Shown here: positions 34,047 to 44,450 of the stretch, one piece after another
Position numbering within the stretch: the first letter of the stretch is position 1
How the letters are laid out: each line of letters begins with the position of its first letter
Assembly (NCBI GenBank): GCA_021030915.1
Contig: JAGEMR010000133.1
Location: 1 to 64,000, forward strand
From: Astrothelium macrocarpum
Taxonomy: Eukaryota > Ascomycota > Dothideomycetes > Trypetheliales > Trypetheliaceae
Reading direction: 5' to 3'
DNA: 64,000 nt
The notes under the pieces: model-generated
Told to the model about the DNA's origin: nothing
The model's database searches: none
The model's input: only the letters and a program-made list of their open reading frames with translations
Translations under genes and position numbers: made by a program

Positions 34047-34180
34047 GGCGCAATCCAGGGATCGAACCTGGGACCTCTCGCAATTTGAGACAGAACCCTA
34101 AGCGAGAATTATCTATGCTTGATTAATAACTCATTATAAATCTAAAGAGATGAAAACTGACACCACTAAACCAATTGCGC
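34047..34180 (-). tRNA. tRNA-Pro(AGG) with anticodon-loop intron and a 49-nt D-loop insertion
   Basis: Read on the minus strand, the 7 bp acceptor stem is perfect (GCGCAAT with ATTGCGC, discriminator C). The T arm is perfect (CCAGG-TTCGATC-CCTGG), and the anticodon stem is perfect (CTCGC with GCGAG) around loop TTAGGGT, anticodon AGG at 34097-34099. A 13-nt intron (34083-34095) follows position 37, the canonical site. Internal A-box (TGGTTTAGTGG) and B-box (GGTTCGATCCC) are intact and a T6 terminator follows. The oddity is 49 extra bases (34113-34161) between positions 20 and 21 in the D-loop. Removing both inserts leaves exactly 72 nt. The D-stem keeps pairs 10-25, 11-24 and 12-23. It may be a pseudogene or carry a second intron. 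Confidence 0.8.
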
Positions 34181-34220
34181 TGATTACGTAAGCACTTAGT
34201 CAGCTTGTTCTCAAACTTCA

Positions 34221-34261
34221 ATGAGATTGAGTCTGGCCTATAACCACTCGGCTATTAAGCG
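34221..34261 (-). pseudogene. 5' half of a tRNA-Leu-like gene
   Basis: On the minus strand the D-arm GCCGAGTGGTTATAGGC is followed by an anticodon-arm start CCAGACTCAATC with a CAA triplet at 34227-34229. This is the form of tRNA-Leu(CAA), whose fungal genes often have an intron here. No matching 3' half or acceptor strand follows within the next 200 bases; the tRNA-Pro gene begins 40 bp downstream instead. It is probably a truncated relic. Confidence 0.5.
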
Positions 34262-34826
34262 ATTGATTGAGCGATTTAAATTTAAAAAATATATTATCTA
34301 ACTCAAAAAACAGAAAAAATGAAATCAAAATTAGAAGATATCTTGATTTAATCTCCATATACAATATCATTAAACCAGTTAGAACTATATTGTAAGCTAG
34401 TCATAAGGACAAGCATGGAATAACTCTTTACAACACAAAATGTATACTCATAACGGAGCCCAGGACTGAGATACATTCGACTCTCATGAGTTTCAGAGGT
34501 GCATGACCGCTTCCACCATACGTTGCAATAAGAAATATTATAGGCTGCAAGATGCTCGATTTGCTACATACGGGTCAGGGAGAATCGCAATAAAATGTTA
34601 AGCTATCTAATTTCTCATCCGGTTTTCAATATTTACCTGTAGAAAAGGCATCAAACAATGACGTTAAGGGTCTCCGTAAGTTATGATTGCCGAACCAAAT
34701 ATTCTGCAATCCACAATGTTCCATATGCCACCCCTTGGCCTCCTGTGAGAGCATGAGCTTGATGAAGATGTTAAGGTAAGCGCGTTTCAGAGGATTCAGC
34801 AACAGGATGTGATGGACCATTGCCCT
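34262..34826. other. Intergenic, AT-rich
   Basis: No gene is seen. It lies 3' of the transcription factor gene and 5' of the tRNA relics. The AT-rich composition resembles a mildly mutated repeat. Confidence 0.4.
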
Positions 34827-36905
34827 TCATGTAGCACCTTGTAATGGGTCAATCCACCCAAGCCAGTCAAGGCCGGCAAGGTCATCTATGCCGGTATTCC
34901 CCAATTGTATACTCATGTCGACTCCTGCTTCATTGATTGCATTGAGGATCTCCTCGTCAGACATTGCAGATATGTGCAAAGACTCGCCTTGCAGGGGAGT
35001 CAACTGTAGTTGAGTATCAGGGGCCGTCGATGCGAAGGTTGTCAAGTTTGGATCTTGATTTGTACTGAGAGAGACACCTCCATTGCCACTATGCTTGAGG
35101 ACCTCTTGAAGATATTTTCCATAAAGTGCCGATATTCCTTGACGATGACTTGAGCTGGCACCAATGCGCTGAAGCATATTTGCTGTCTCTTGAATCAAGT
35201 TTTTCACGCTTGGATGTAAAGGTCCGCTGCTAAGCTTCAATGCAAAGCATGCAGCGAATGATATCATGATTGCAGTGTTGTTAGGCATCGATTCTAACTC
35301 ATGCTCTCCTTGCACTGCCGTTCTCATGACTTTCAACGCCGCAGAAAGTGCTTCAGAATGAAATACGCTCTTGACTTTTGTTGGTGCAGTAGGGTGATTG
35401 ATGACCATACAATAGGTGGATAGGATTGTATGAGTAGTGAGAATCTTGACATATGGAGGAAATTTGTCTCGATTACCTCCTCCAAGAGCGACGGACCAAG
35501 TTGTCAGCCATTGGTCAAAGAAATCCTGTATCGTACGCTTCATGGATTCTGCAACTTCAGATTCCACGTCGATGATCCGAAAATTATCGCAGCTCGATCG
35601 AACCCTGTCCACTAGACCCTGAAGATCTCTACGGAGAACAACCATGGAGACTAGAGAACTATCATGCCGATCGGCAATAATAGAAATATGCCAAGAATCA
35701 CAGGCTTGTATCAATGGTGTCACGGGACAGACGCAACGTCTTCCGCGCGCAAGACAGACACCTCGTTCCAAATTCCACAATGATATCCAGGCTCGCTCTC
35801 GCCGCCGGAGCAGTCGTTGTCCCCATTCAGAATTTGAATCAATGCTAGCAAAGCCATCCATGTAGAGTGCTCTTTTGGGTTCAATGCATTCAGATTTTGT
35901 GAGTCGAATGTGAGTGTTGCTCTCACAGCCTGCGGGTGACACGATAATCTTGTCCAGGCAAAGGTCGATTGCAATAGTCATGGCCGTCCCGAGATAGAGG
36001 CAAGTTTCATCATCTGCGGACTGTTCGCCTGGAAGCATCCAGGGAATGTTGATCTGAAAAGCCAGAATAATCTCCACCGAACGGAATCGTAGTGTTACTG
36101 CACGATTGGCAAGCAATCTGCAGTGACGAGAAAGTCTCTTCCATAATGAGGCAGCTGAAGGAATGAAGAGCGCAGAAGCAGCAGTAATGGTTGTGAAAAG
36201 AAACGCCGACTGACTACGAACAAACGGCACGTTGTGCACAAAAGGATCCAGGCCCCATCGAGTATGAGACAAGTTGGTATAAAAGTAGGTGAAGAGTGTC
36301 TCGGCTTCCTCGAGAGTAATCAAACCCAAATCTACCGGATCAACATCTTCGCCAACATCCAGCTTTGCTTGAACGGGTGCAAAGTACCACTTGATATGTT
36401 GGGGATCTCCTGGATTACTTCTTTGTTCCTGGGCTTCCGTTGATGGAACGTGCAAATCTGAGGCTCGTGCGAGGAGCTGCAGAGGATTTTCAGCATCATC
36501 AAGATCGTCAGCATCATTATTCGAAATGGCAGTCTCATTGGCATGGGCATCGTTCCAGCTAGACACAGGCTCGCAATGAAGCTTCCGACTTTCATCCAGT
36601 AGACGCTGCAAGTCTACCGACTCGTTGGGGGATTTTGCCTGGGCAAGGGCTTGCTCAACTTGATAAACGGCCTTTTCCAATCCTCTTCGCTTGTTCTTGA
36701 CTCCCTTCCGCCTCCCAACATGATACTCTGGCACTATGCAATCGGCTCCAAGTTGTCTACATTTTTCACATTGGAGCTCTCCTTCCTCACGACGGCATCT
36801 GATCTTACTCCTTCTGCAATTGACACAGGCTGCTTGCTTAGAGCGCGAAAGTTCTTGTCTTGGAGAGGAAGGGCTGATTGAAGATCGAAGAAGAGGCCTA
36901 TCCAT
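34827..36905 (-). CDS. Zn2Cys6 fungal transcription factor
   Basis: This single-exon gene encodes 692 residues from the ATG at 36905. The binuclear cluster near residues 26-56 reads ACVNCRRSKIRCRREEGELQ followed by CEKCRQLGADC (C-x2-C-x6-C spacing, then C-x2-C-x6-C). A basic linker, HVGRRKGVKNKRRG, and a heptad helix (LEKAVYQVEQALAQA) for dimerisation come next. The middle (about 190-520) matches the fungal-specific transcription factor domain by layout (YFYTNLSHTRWGLDPFVH, YLGTAMTIAIDLCLD, RRRERAWISLWNLERGVCLARGR). The Gly/Asp-rich acidic C-terminus (SDEEILNAINEAGVDMS, DDLAGLDWLGWID) looks like an activation domain. It is divergent from the AhpD-like gene and probably regulates the metabolic genes to its right. 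Confidence 0.93.
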   Translation of the reverse strand: MDRPLLRSSISPSSPRQELSRSKQAACVNCRRSKIRCRREEGELQCEKCRQLGADCIVPEYHVGRRKGVKNKRRGLEKAVYQVEQALAQAKSPNESVDLQRLLDESRKLHCEPVSSWNDAHANETAISNNDADDLDDAENPLQLLARASDLHVPSTEAQEQRSNPGDPQHIKWYFAPVQAKLDVGEDVDPVDLGLITLEEAETLFTYFYTNLSHTRWGLDPFVHNVPFVRSQSAFLFTTITAASALFIPSAASLWKRLSRHCRLLANRAVTLRFRSVEIILAFQINIPWMLPGEQSADDETCLYLGTAMTIAIDLCLDKIIVSPAGCESNTHIRLTKSECIEPKRALYMDGFASIDSNSEWGQRLLRRRERAWISLWNLERGVCLARGRRCVCPVTPLIQACDSWHISIIADRHDSSLVSMVVLRRDLQGLVDRVRSSCDNFRIIDVESEVAESMKRTIQDFFDQWLTTWSVALGGGNRDKFPPYVKILTTHTILSTYCMVINHPTAPTKVKSVFHSEALSAALKVMRTAVQGEHELESMPNNTAIMISFAACFALKLSSGPLHPSVKNLIQETANMLQRIGASSSHRQGISALYGKYLQEVLKHSGNGGVSLSTNQDPNLTTFASTAPDTQLQLTPLQGESLHISAMSDEEILNAINEAGVDMSIQLGNTGIDDLAGLDWLGWIDPLQGAT

Positions 36906-37137
36906 GGAGAAAGTGATGGTTGCGACGCTACGGAATGTAGATTTCCATGCCGATTTCAATTCCCGCTTCTCGGGCCGAAAAAAAGACTTGCATCAAGGTG
37001 ACCTCGGCCTGTTATTCAATGCCGTCAGTCATCTAGTGTCCCTGCGTCTAATGGGTTTGGATAAGTACTATAACAGTCAAGACTGAGATGCTTCGCAATA
37101 TGCTCACATTGACACCTTGGTGCTTCCAATTGAGGCC
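36906..37137. promoter_or_regulatory. Bidirectional promoter of regulator and AhpD-like gene
   Basis: Only 232 bp separate the start codons of these divergent genes, so promoter elements must be shared or interleaved. CGGGCCG at about 36974 is a CGG/CCG-type word of the sort Zn2Cys6 proteins bind, but one short word is weak evidence for autoregulation. Confidence 0.5.
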
Positions 37138-38057
37138 ATGTCAAAATTATCCGACTCCCTCAAAGCCTTGATAGGCTCACCAAGAGCAAGGCCGGGAACG
37201 CTACCAGCTCCACCCCGTATCGAGTCTGTTTACAGGAGAATCCAGCATGAGGCGACTTCCAAAAATATAGGACTTCCGTCATGGTTGGCTCTTACAGTAT
37301 GCCTATACAATCACCGCCTAATGGTTTTGTCTACGCTGAAAATGTCTAACGTCTACAGACCGGCGCTACTATGACTATGAATAGCCCCGAGTCCATGACC
37401 ACTCTCTACAAGCTTGCTTCATCCTCTCAATCAAAATCCGAGGCCAGTGCAACTGCCGAATTGATGCGCGAGATTGGTCTCAAATGCATTTCCTTCAACG
37501 GTGTCCCGCGTACTATCAATATGCTGAACGCTTTTCGAGCTTCTCTTCCCGCCGACATTACCTCTTCACTCTCCACAACGTCTACACGTGCGCCCAACAC
37601 TGAAAACATTACATCAATACGAGAGCGTGGCCGAAAATTATGGGACTCAATATACAGACCTTATGAGACCAAATTGGTTGACAAACTTGCTGAAGCTCAT
37701 CCAGACCTCCCCGTACATATTCTAAACAGCGAATACGGATCTTTACTGTCTGATCCACCTCGCTCAACTGGTGCAACAGCAGGACGAATAACAACTTCGA
37801 TCGTAGCTGTGGCTTGTCTCAGGGCGCAGACGGGAGTGGGACCCCAGGTTACTAGTCATGTATTCGGCCTGCGGAAGGCTGCTGAAGATGGGACGTGGAA
37901 GGACGACGTAGAGAATGAAGAAGCTGTAAAATGGCTAGCATCAGACGAGGGGAATACGTGGATTCTTGAAAAAGTTGATGAAGTCGTGGAAACGATTAGC
38001 GAGGGCGCAGGCAGCTCGTACGCCCCCGGGATAAAGGTCAAGGAATCAAAGCTATAA
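37138..38057 (+). CDS. AhpD-like (carboxymuconolactone decarboxylase-like) protein
   Basis: Exons 37138-37296 and 37359-38057 give 285 residues over a 62 bp intron. The segment [31 protein letters not shown] reads like the AhpD-type helical core of fungal proteins, with a single Cys at the place where a CxxC would stand. A later helix block ([34 protein letters not shown]) completes the fold. Bacterial AhpD reduces peroxiredoxin, but members without the CxxC pair must do something else, possibly decarboxylation or isomerisation. It is divergent from the Zn2Cys6 gene and convergent with the CoA-transferase gene, with stop codons 150 bp apart. Confidence 0.75.
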
Positions 38058-38205
38058 ACTGTTACATTAGATCTTGAAGCTACACGAGTCAATATTTACT
38101 GACAATTCGAGCCCATCTACATCCAGAATGGAGTCGAATGAAATGCCAAGCCACACAAAATGCACGGCAAAAGTATTTACATCTATCCAAGATCCTACCG
38201 TCTTC

Positions 38206-39918
38206 TTATTCCATCGAACAAAGATCATCGGCAATGTGAAATTTGGCATCCGTCTTCTTTTTAACTTCTTCAACATCAACGCCTGGAGCCAATTCAGTCA
38301 AAGTAAGCTCTCCCCTTTTCCGATCAACTTCAAATACACACTGTAAAGGTCGTTAGCTCATGATTTGTTCGCAACTCACAATTGGCATTTCAAAACCCAC
38401 CAGATCCGTAATTATTGTGCTGACGCATCGAGCACCTGTCAATGGAAGCTGGCACTGTTCCACAATTTTTGGCGTGCCATCCTTAGCCACATGATCTGTC
38501 GTGACAACAATCTTAGTTTGGTCTGGATTCGATACAAGGTCCATTGCACCGCCCATGCCTTTGAACACTTTGCCGGGTATCATGTAATTGGCCAAATCTC
38601 CATTTGCAGAGACCTGAAGGGCTCCCAGGATGCTGACATCGACATGGCCGCCTCTGATCATGCCAAAGGATTCCGAGCTATCAAATGTTGCGGCGCCAGG
38701 TACCAAAGTTACCGTCTCTTTACCAGCATTTATAACGTCTGCATCAATTTCCTCTTCAGTAGGATATGGCCCCATTCCAAGTATTCCATTCTCGGACTGA
38801 ATCCATACTGTGGTTCCTTTGGGAAGAAACGAGGGAGCCAGAGTTGGCATGCCAACACCTAGATTTACATAATAGCCTTGCTTGAGTTCTTTAGCAGCGC
38901 GTTTGGCAATCCGATTACGACGAATTTCAGAGTCATTCTTCGGTGTCTGTTCTTCATGTGTGGATGTAGACTGGCGAAGCTTTCGAATCTCAATCGTCTT
39001 TTCAGCTGTAGCAGGGACAATGCGATCAACAAATATTCCAGGAAGATCAATGTCATCAGGGGCTATTGCACCAACCGGTACAATCTCTTCAGCTTCCACA
39101 ATGGTAACGGTTGCAGCTTTTGCCATTATCTGCCCAAAGGCTTTGGTAGTATAGCGGAATCGGCAATTTCCTACTTCATCAACCTTCCATGCACGCAAGA
39201 TAGCGACATCCCCTGTCAACGCTTCTTCCATCATGTACTGTTTACCCTTGAAAATACGAATCTCACGGGGATTGCCCTTCTCAACAACCTTTCCTGAGGG
39301 TTCCAGTCTGACTGGGATTTCGCCATCTTGCAGCAATGTGTATGAACCAGTAGGGGTATAGAATGCGGGAACACCAGCTCCGCCACACCTTATTCTTTCG
39401 GCCAGAGTGCCTTGCGGACAAAGCTCGATTGCAATATCGCCAGACAAATATTTCTGCTCCAATGCCTTGTTGCTTCCAATAAAAGAGAGGATGAGTCGAT
39501 TGATTTGGCCAGATTTTGTCAATGTTGAAAGACCACCGCCTCCAGCTGCGCCAGCATTGTTCGAAACAGCGGTCAGAGAGTTCACTGAATCAACTCCTCG
39601 GCGATGAATCGCCTGAATAATTGTCTCCGCAACGCCACATAGACCAAATCCAGCGCTGAGAATAGTAGAACCACTCTTGATGTCTGCCACCGCATCATCC
39701 GCACTCTTGTACAGTTTTGAGCCGCCTCTTTGCTTGCTTGTAGCGTGGGGCTCTATTTCATCGCCGTTCGTGGATACGCTCGATTTTTGAAGTTGCCGGA
39801 GGCCAATTGGCCGAAAGGGAGTGAAGCTTTGGGTCGGCGAAACAATTTTTATGCGGGGCCGCGCAATGAAGAAGCACTTGCGCGTCCATTGTGCATTGAT
39901 TTCACAAATACTGAACAT
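38206..39918 (-). CDS. Succinyl-CoA:3-oxoacid CoA-transferase, mitochondrial
   Basis: Exons 38401-39918 and 38206-38340 give 550 residues over a 60 bp intron. Reading through the intron would end the protein at a false stop, whereas splicing restores the conserved ending [21 protein letters not shown]. Both halves of the fused enzyme are present. The alpha part has [18 protein letters not shown] and the beta part has [13 protein letters not shown] and [12 protein letters not shown], whose Glu is the catalytic residue. It moves CoA from succinyl-CoA to acetoacetate or a related 3-oxoacid such as 3-oxoadipate. The first 50 or so residues are basic and Ser-rich, like a mitochondrial presequence. 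Length matches the family. Confidence 0.94.
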
Positions 39919-40585
39919 GATAGTGGTCAAACAATTATCTCGACTGAAAAAAGGAAAATTAATCCATGATATTGACTTTAATTCCGGTTCAAAAGAATCG
40001 TTGTTTCAAACAGGAGCCAGAAGTATTACCGAGGAACATGACGTTCACCAACCACTAGTCCAGTCCTGACCCCACCAACCACCAGCAATTGGTGCAGTAC
40101 CAGCACCATATGAGCGGCCGTTCATTCAAATCATGCAGGTTTGTCCGTATCTAGTTCACTCATATCGAAATGTACTAGCGTTTGAATGCTGGAAACGTGC
40201 CAGTCTCAAAAGATTTGGAGTGTGCCCGTCCCAAAGATGTTTCCCAATGGAGAATCAGGATGATAGTATCAAGTCGTCAACATCAGTCTCCGCATTTTCC
40301 CACAAAATTTCCGATCTCGAGAATCATTGCTTTTTCGCCCCCCACGCGAATTATCGAGGGCTAATGTGCTAGTGGGGTTCTTGTCGACTAATGGCGAGTA
40401 AACAGTTCCTGATGGTGCACGCTAGGGATTGCGGTCAAGTTTTATTTCCGTGGGTTTATCATGAGGTTAGACTATTTCTTTTCTTCATTTTTTCTATTCT
40501 TTCAAAACGTTCCTCGAATTGGCTTTGCAAAAGTCATTCGCTTCTTGCTTGTCTTCTTCTAGAATCTTCTATCAACCTGCTCTCC
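39919..40585. promoter_or_regulatory. Divergent promoter region of CoA-transferase and MFS genes
   Basis: This 667 bp region separates two divergent genes and should hold both promoters. An in-frame open stretch before 40586 (from 40391) contains one upstream ATG but encodes nothing conserved. CGGCCG lies near 40113. No TATA box stands out. Confidence 0.45.
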
Positions 40586-42271
40586 ATGTCGTCTCCAGAG
40601 ATAGCACTCCAGGGTGAGGCGTCAAAGGATTTCGAAATGGAGAACAAATCGGAAATAATCTATTGTGAGCAGCCTTGCGTCCCAGTATTACTAAACAAAG
40701 GAGAAAAAAACGGTGAGGAGCAGCCGATCGTGTACCATTACCTGACATTTGATACGCCATTGCCTTTACCTTCACAAATTGAATTGTTGAATGGCCAGGT
40801 CGTTCCTGCTGCACCAAACGCACCAGATCTAAAGGATTATCAGTCACCATTTGGATGGTCAGAAACGCAAAAAAACCTCATCACCTGGTTATCGTGTATA
40901 TGCACTGCTATGACTGCCTTCACTGCGGGGGCATACACTCCAGGAATTGATCAGATGACAAAATTATGGCACATAAGTGAAGTCGCAGCCTCTGTTGGCA
41001 TCACAGCCTTCACAACTGGTTTTGGGGTCGCACCAATGTTTTTGGCACCATTTTCTGAGTTTAATGGACGTAAACCAGTCTTTCTAGCTACTGGTGTCGT
41101 GTTCGTCGTTTCCCAACTCTGTTGTGCAATAACACCGACATTTGGTGGATTTCTAATCTCTCGATTTATCGTTGGATGCTCAAGTTCAACCTTCTCGACC
41201 ATGGTAGGGGGAGTGGTCAGTGATATCTACCACGCTCAAGATAGGAACTGGGCCATGGCTCTCTTCTCGGGCGCTGCGCTCCTTGGTACTGGTCTTGGAC
41301 CTTTCGTTTGTGGTTTCATCGCTCAACATACCACGTGGAGATGGATCTTCTACCTTCAAGTCATAGTAGATGGCATCCTCTTGGCGGCTTTGGTCTTTTT
41401 CTTTAAAGAAACACGTGGCAGTGTTCTGCTCAGCCGAAAGGCGAAAAAGCTCAATGAATGGTATGAGGCCCGAGAGAAAGTTGGATACGTTGGATTCGAG
41501 ATGCAAGTTGAAAAAGATGGCGAAAGGAAAACGTCTCAACGAGTACGATGGAAGGTCCGCGCCGATGAAGAACGAGGAACTCTTGGTCAAATGATTCTTG
41601 TCTCACTTTATCGCCCATTCTTTCTGCTTGTCACTGAGCCTGTCATTTTCTTCTTCTCGCTTTGGATTTCATTCAGTTGGGCCGTGCTCTACATGACGTT
41701 CGCTGCCGTTCCACTGGTCTTCTCTACAAATCATGGCTTTGACCTCGAGCAATCTTATGCGCCATTCGCTGCGATGAGTGTTGGTGCCATCGTTTCAACA
41801 ATCATAAGCGTCATTCAAGAGAATTGGGCCCGCCGACGCGGCAAGGTCGCGACTAGTCCAGAAGGACGTCTTTATTTTAGCTGTGTCCAAAGTGCTCTTA
41901 TGCCAATTGGTCTGTTTTGGTTTGGCTGGACGTCATTCCCTTCGATTCCTTGGATCGTTCCGTCATTGGCCATCGCCTGCGCAACTATGGGCATCTTATC
42001 CATTTATTTGGCTGTTTTCAACTATTTTGCAGATATTTATCATCGGTATGCTAGCTCTGCTCTAGCAGCACAGAGCTGTTGTCGAAATCTTCTCGGTGGA
42101 GTGTTGCCTCTCGTGACAACTCAAATGTTCAAACGCCTAGGATTTGGTGGAGCATCAAGCTTACTCGGAGGCATTGGAACATTGCTCACAATAGTTCCTT
42201 GGGTATTGGTATTTTACGGTCCAAAGATCCGGGCGAGAAGCAAGTTCGCTTCTGAGCTTGTGAATGGTTAA
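40586..42271 (+). CDS. MFS transporter of the DHA1 drug:H+ antiporter type
   Basis: This single-exon gene encodes 561 residues from the ATG at 40586. The in-frame ATG at 40391 would add a hydrophobic segment not expected in the family. After about 95 cytosolic residues come twelve predicted membrane segments in two blocks of six, divided by a charged loop (about 275-325) rich in Lys and Arg. The motif after TM2, APFSEFNGRKPVFLATG, is the fungal form of motif A (GxLxDrxGRkp). RFIVGCSSSTFSTMVGGVVSDIY fits TM4. Such proteins export toxic compounds or metabolites at the plasma membrane. Its place among catabolic-looking genes and a Zn2Cys6 gene suggests export or uptake of a pathway compound. Confidence 0.92.
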   Translation: MSSPEIALQGEASKDFEMENKSEIIYCEQPCVPVLLNKGEKNGEEQPIVYHYLTFDTPLPLPSQIELLNGQVVPAAPNAPDLKDYQSPFGWSETQKNLITWLSCICTAMTAFTAGAYTPGIDQMTKLWHISEVAASVGITAFTTGFGVAPMFLAPFSEFNGRKPVFLATGVVFVVSQLCCAITPTFGGFLISRFIVGCSSSTFSTMVGGVVSDIYHAQDRNWAMALFSGAALLGTGLGPFVCGFIAQHTTWRWIFYLQVIVDGILLAALVFFFKETRGSVLLSRKAKKLNEWYEAREKVGYVGFEMQVEKDGERKTSQRVRWKVRADEERGTLGQMILVSLYRPFFLLVTEPVIFFFSLWISFSWAVLYMTFAAVPLVFSTNHGFDLEQSYAPFAAMSVGAIVSTIISVIQENWARRRGKVATSPEGRLYFSCVQSALMPIGLFWFGWTSFPSIPWIVPSLAIACATMGILSIYLAVFNYFADIYHRYASSALAAQSCCRNLLGGVLPLVTTQMFKRLGFGGASSLLGGIGTLLTIVPWVLVFYGPKIRARSKFASELVNG

Positions 42272-44450
42272 CAGTCTTCAATACGAGCCTGATCCTGATG
42301 CCTCGTACAATGTGCCAGGGGTCTAACATTTAAATGAAATAGATGTCTTTCCTGGACTAAAGAGTTACTATCTTGTTCACTCTGTTTTGACGTCGCAGAA
42401 CTTCGCCTCCATCTATTTCTTCAGTTTCAGGAGATGTTTCTGCCATATCCTCTCACGCAATTTCATACATCTTGGCTCCACGTACAACCCGGGCAATCCC
42501 CTTTCTACCACCCTTTGCTTAAAGCCGTCAGTTAACGCCATGAATGCTTGAGCATCCAGGACGAAAGGAACAGGCTGCCTTCATCCAGTCAGCTAATGTT
42601 CGATGTTGGTAGGGACGTATGGAAAACAATACACCATTCGTCCGGTTCTAGCGTACAATTCTAGACATTCCCGCGGCTATCTATGTACTCTTTGAAACAC
42701 AATCGCAAAGGCGATGAATGAGGAAAAAGGCAAGCGTCAGAATTTAAGGACCAGCGCTCCCAAGGGCTAGGCAACGTACACCCTTCCGGTTGTTCCGACC
42801 AGAACTCTTTGACAGATACGTGTTGATTTTGCAACCCAGTCATATTGACGAATACTGCAAATCCTTTTTTTAAACTGTGATCTCGTCTTTTACGTTGGGT
42901 CGTAGGTACAGCAAAGTCCAATGATTGATTGATACCAGTAGCAAAGTTTCGAGACAGAAACCTTGAAATTGCGATTGGAAACTGGGAAGTGAGATTTGCG
43001 CCAAGAGCAGGAACTCTATTTGCTTTCAACGTATTCAGTAAGTATTGAAATCCGGATGAGCCATACGATCGTCAATTCAAGATCAGTTCATGCTAAGGAT
43101 TGGCAGATTCAAACAAAAAAGTATGTTTTGCCTCAAAAGCCAACGTGGAGAATTCAAAAAATGTGAACGAGCACCAATTGATTTTCATTAAGCCACGCCT
43201 AGGGCAACATCGAGTTGCAATCGCTTAAGCTATCTAGTTGCAGGCGTCAAAACTAGCTAGAAGATCTGGAATGATAAAGTAGTACGAGCGAGCCTGATAC
43301 TAGGATTGACGGAAGGCAGCTCCCTCCACATTTCCGCCGCAAGACATTTCCGTTTTGTGTGGATACTCAGAGATCTATTATAACGATTTTGCAATTAAAA
43401 GCGGGCTGACTAGATGTCAGCCTTGATTCCCTAGTAAGATTTGTACAATCCTCCTCCTTTCTAAAATCGCACTGGAATCAAAATCGTGTAGACGATATCT
43501 TAACGTAATCTCCATACTCACGTTGATCTTAGTACTTACTAGGAGATGACCAAACAGAACTTGCAGGCGAAAAAATCCCTTCGCCCGGTTCACGCCTCAT
43601 GAAGTTGTTGTTCACATGAGTCACAACGCATACTGTTGTCAGGGGTCTTAGCTGAGGAAAGCGGTCTGAGCTTCTTGGACAAGACTGGTGACGCTTGGAA
43701 TTGTCTCGGCGTTAGGAAGCTAAGGAGGAAATAAGGCTTGCAAAATCCTTCGTCTCCCTGGAGCCCATTTGTACCAAACATTGTCGAGTGAAAGATTGGC
43801 ACATCCAATTTTGTTGGCAATGTCGCAAACATCAATCAATCACATCCGATACAAATGAAGACGATATTCAACTGTTAAGCAATTGCAAACGAGCTGGGGA
43901 TCTAAGATTAGCTTCTGTGAGTTGCTTGGGAGATTTTCTCCAGAAGACTTGGGGCTCGGAACCAGACGGGCAAGCATATCTCCGTCAGCTAAACGGCGAC
44001 ATCATCGTTCAACTAGGAACGGATTTTGGCTTCTTGGCCCTCTGGAATAACGCCAATTTCATCATTAGACAAAGTCTAATACCTTCCTACGGCCTCTCGG
44101 ACGATAGTCAGTGCCGAATTGCGCCATAAATCCGAAGAGTTCTGGCATAATGTTCATCAAATGATAATGCAAGGCAATCCACTTCGTGTGTGGTGATTTC
44201 AGGGTCCTACCTCTAATTTAGGTCTATTCTAAGCGAGCTGCGATCAAAATTGTTGGAAATCTGTTCCTGCGTTCACCGCTACGTATGAACTTCATTTTTT
44301 CCTATTTAAGTAATAGATCAGCGATTCGCAGGTATATCAGCGCAATTCCCCTTTGAATCCTAAAGAGCCTCTTCTACAGCTTGACTCAATTATCCCAACT
44401 GATTTGCCGTGTCACAAGCTCCTCCTGTACCATCATCTACTCATCCAATC
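42272..44450. other. Intergenic, no gene seen
   Basis: These 2.2 kb contain several short open frames (42661-43029 minus, 43590-43835 minus, 43788-44129 plus) without recognisable domains or linked exons. The segment from about 44150 onward is the likely promoter of the SDR gene. Confidence 0.45.

Noticed and set aside
34441..34510. Possible further tRNA-like sequence (GAGCCCAGGACTGAG region)
   Set aside because: No acceptor pairing, B-box or T-arm could be folded by eye.
38341..38400. Alternative C-terminus of the CoA-transferase ending [11 protein letters not shown]
   Set aside because: This is read-through of a 60-bp intron; splicing restores the conserved family ending.
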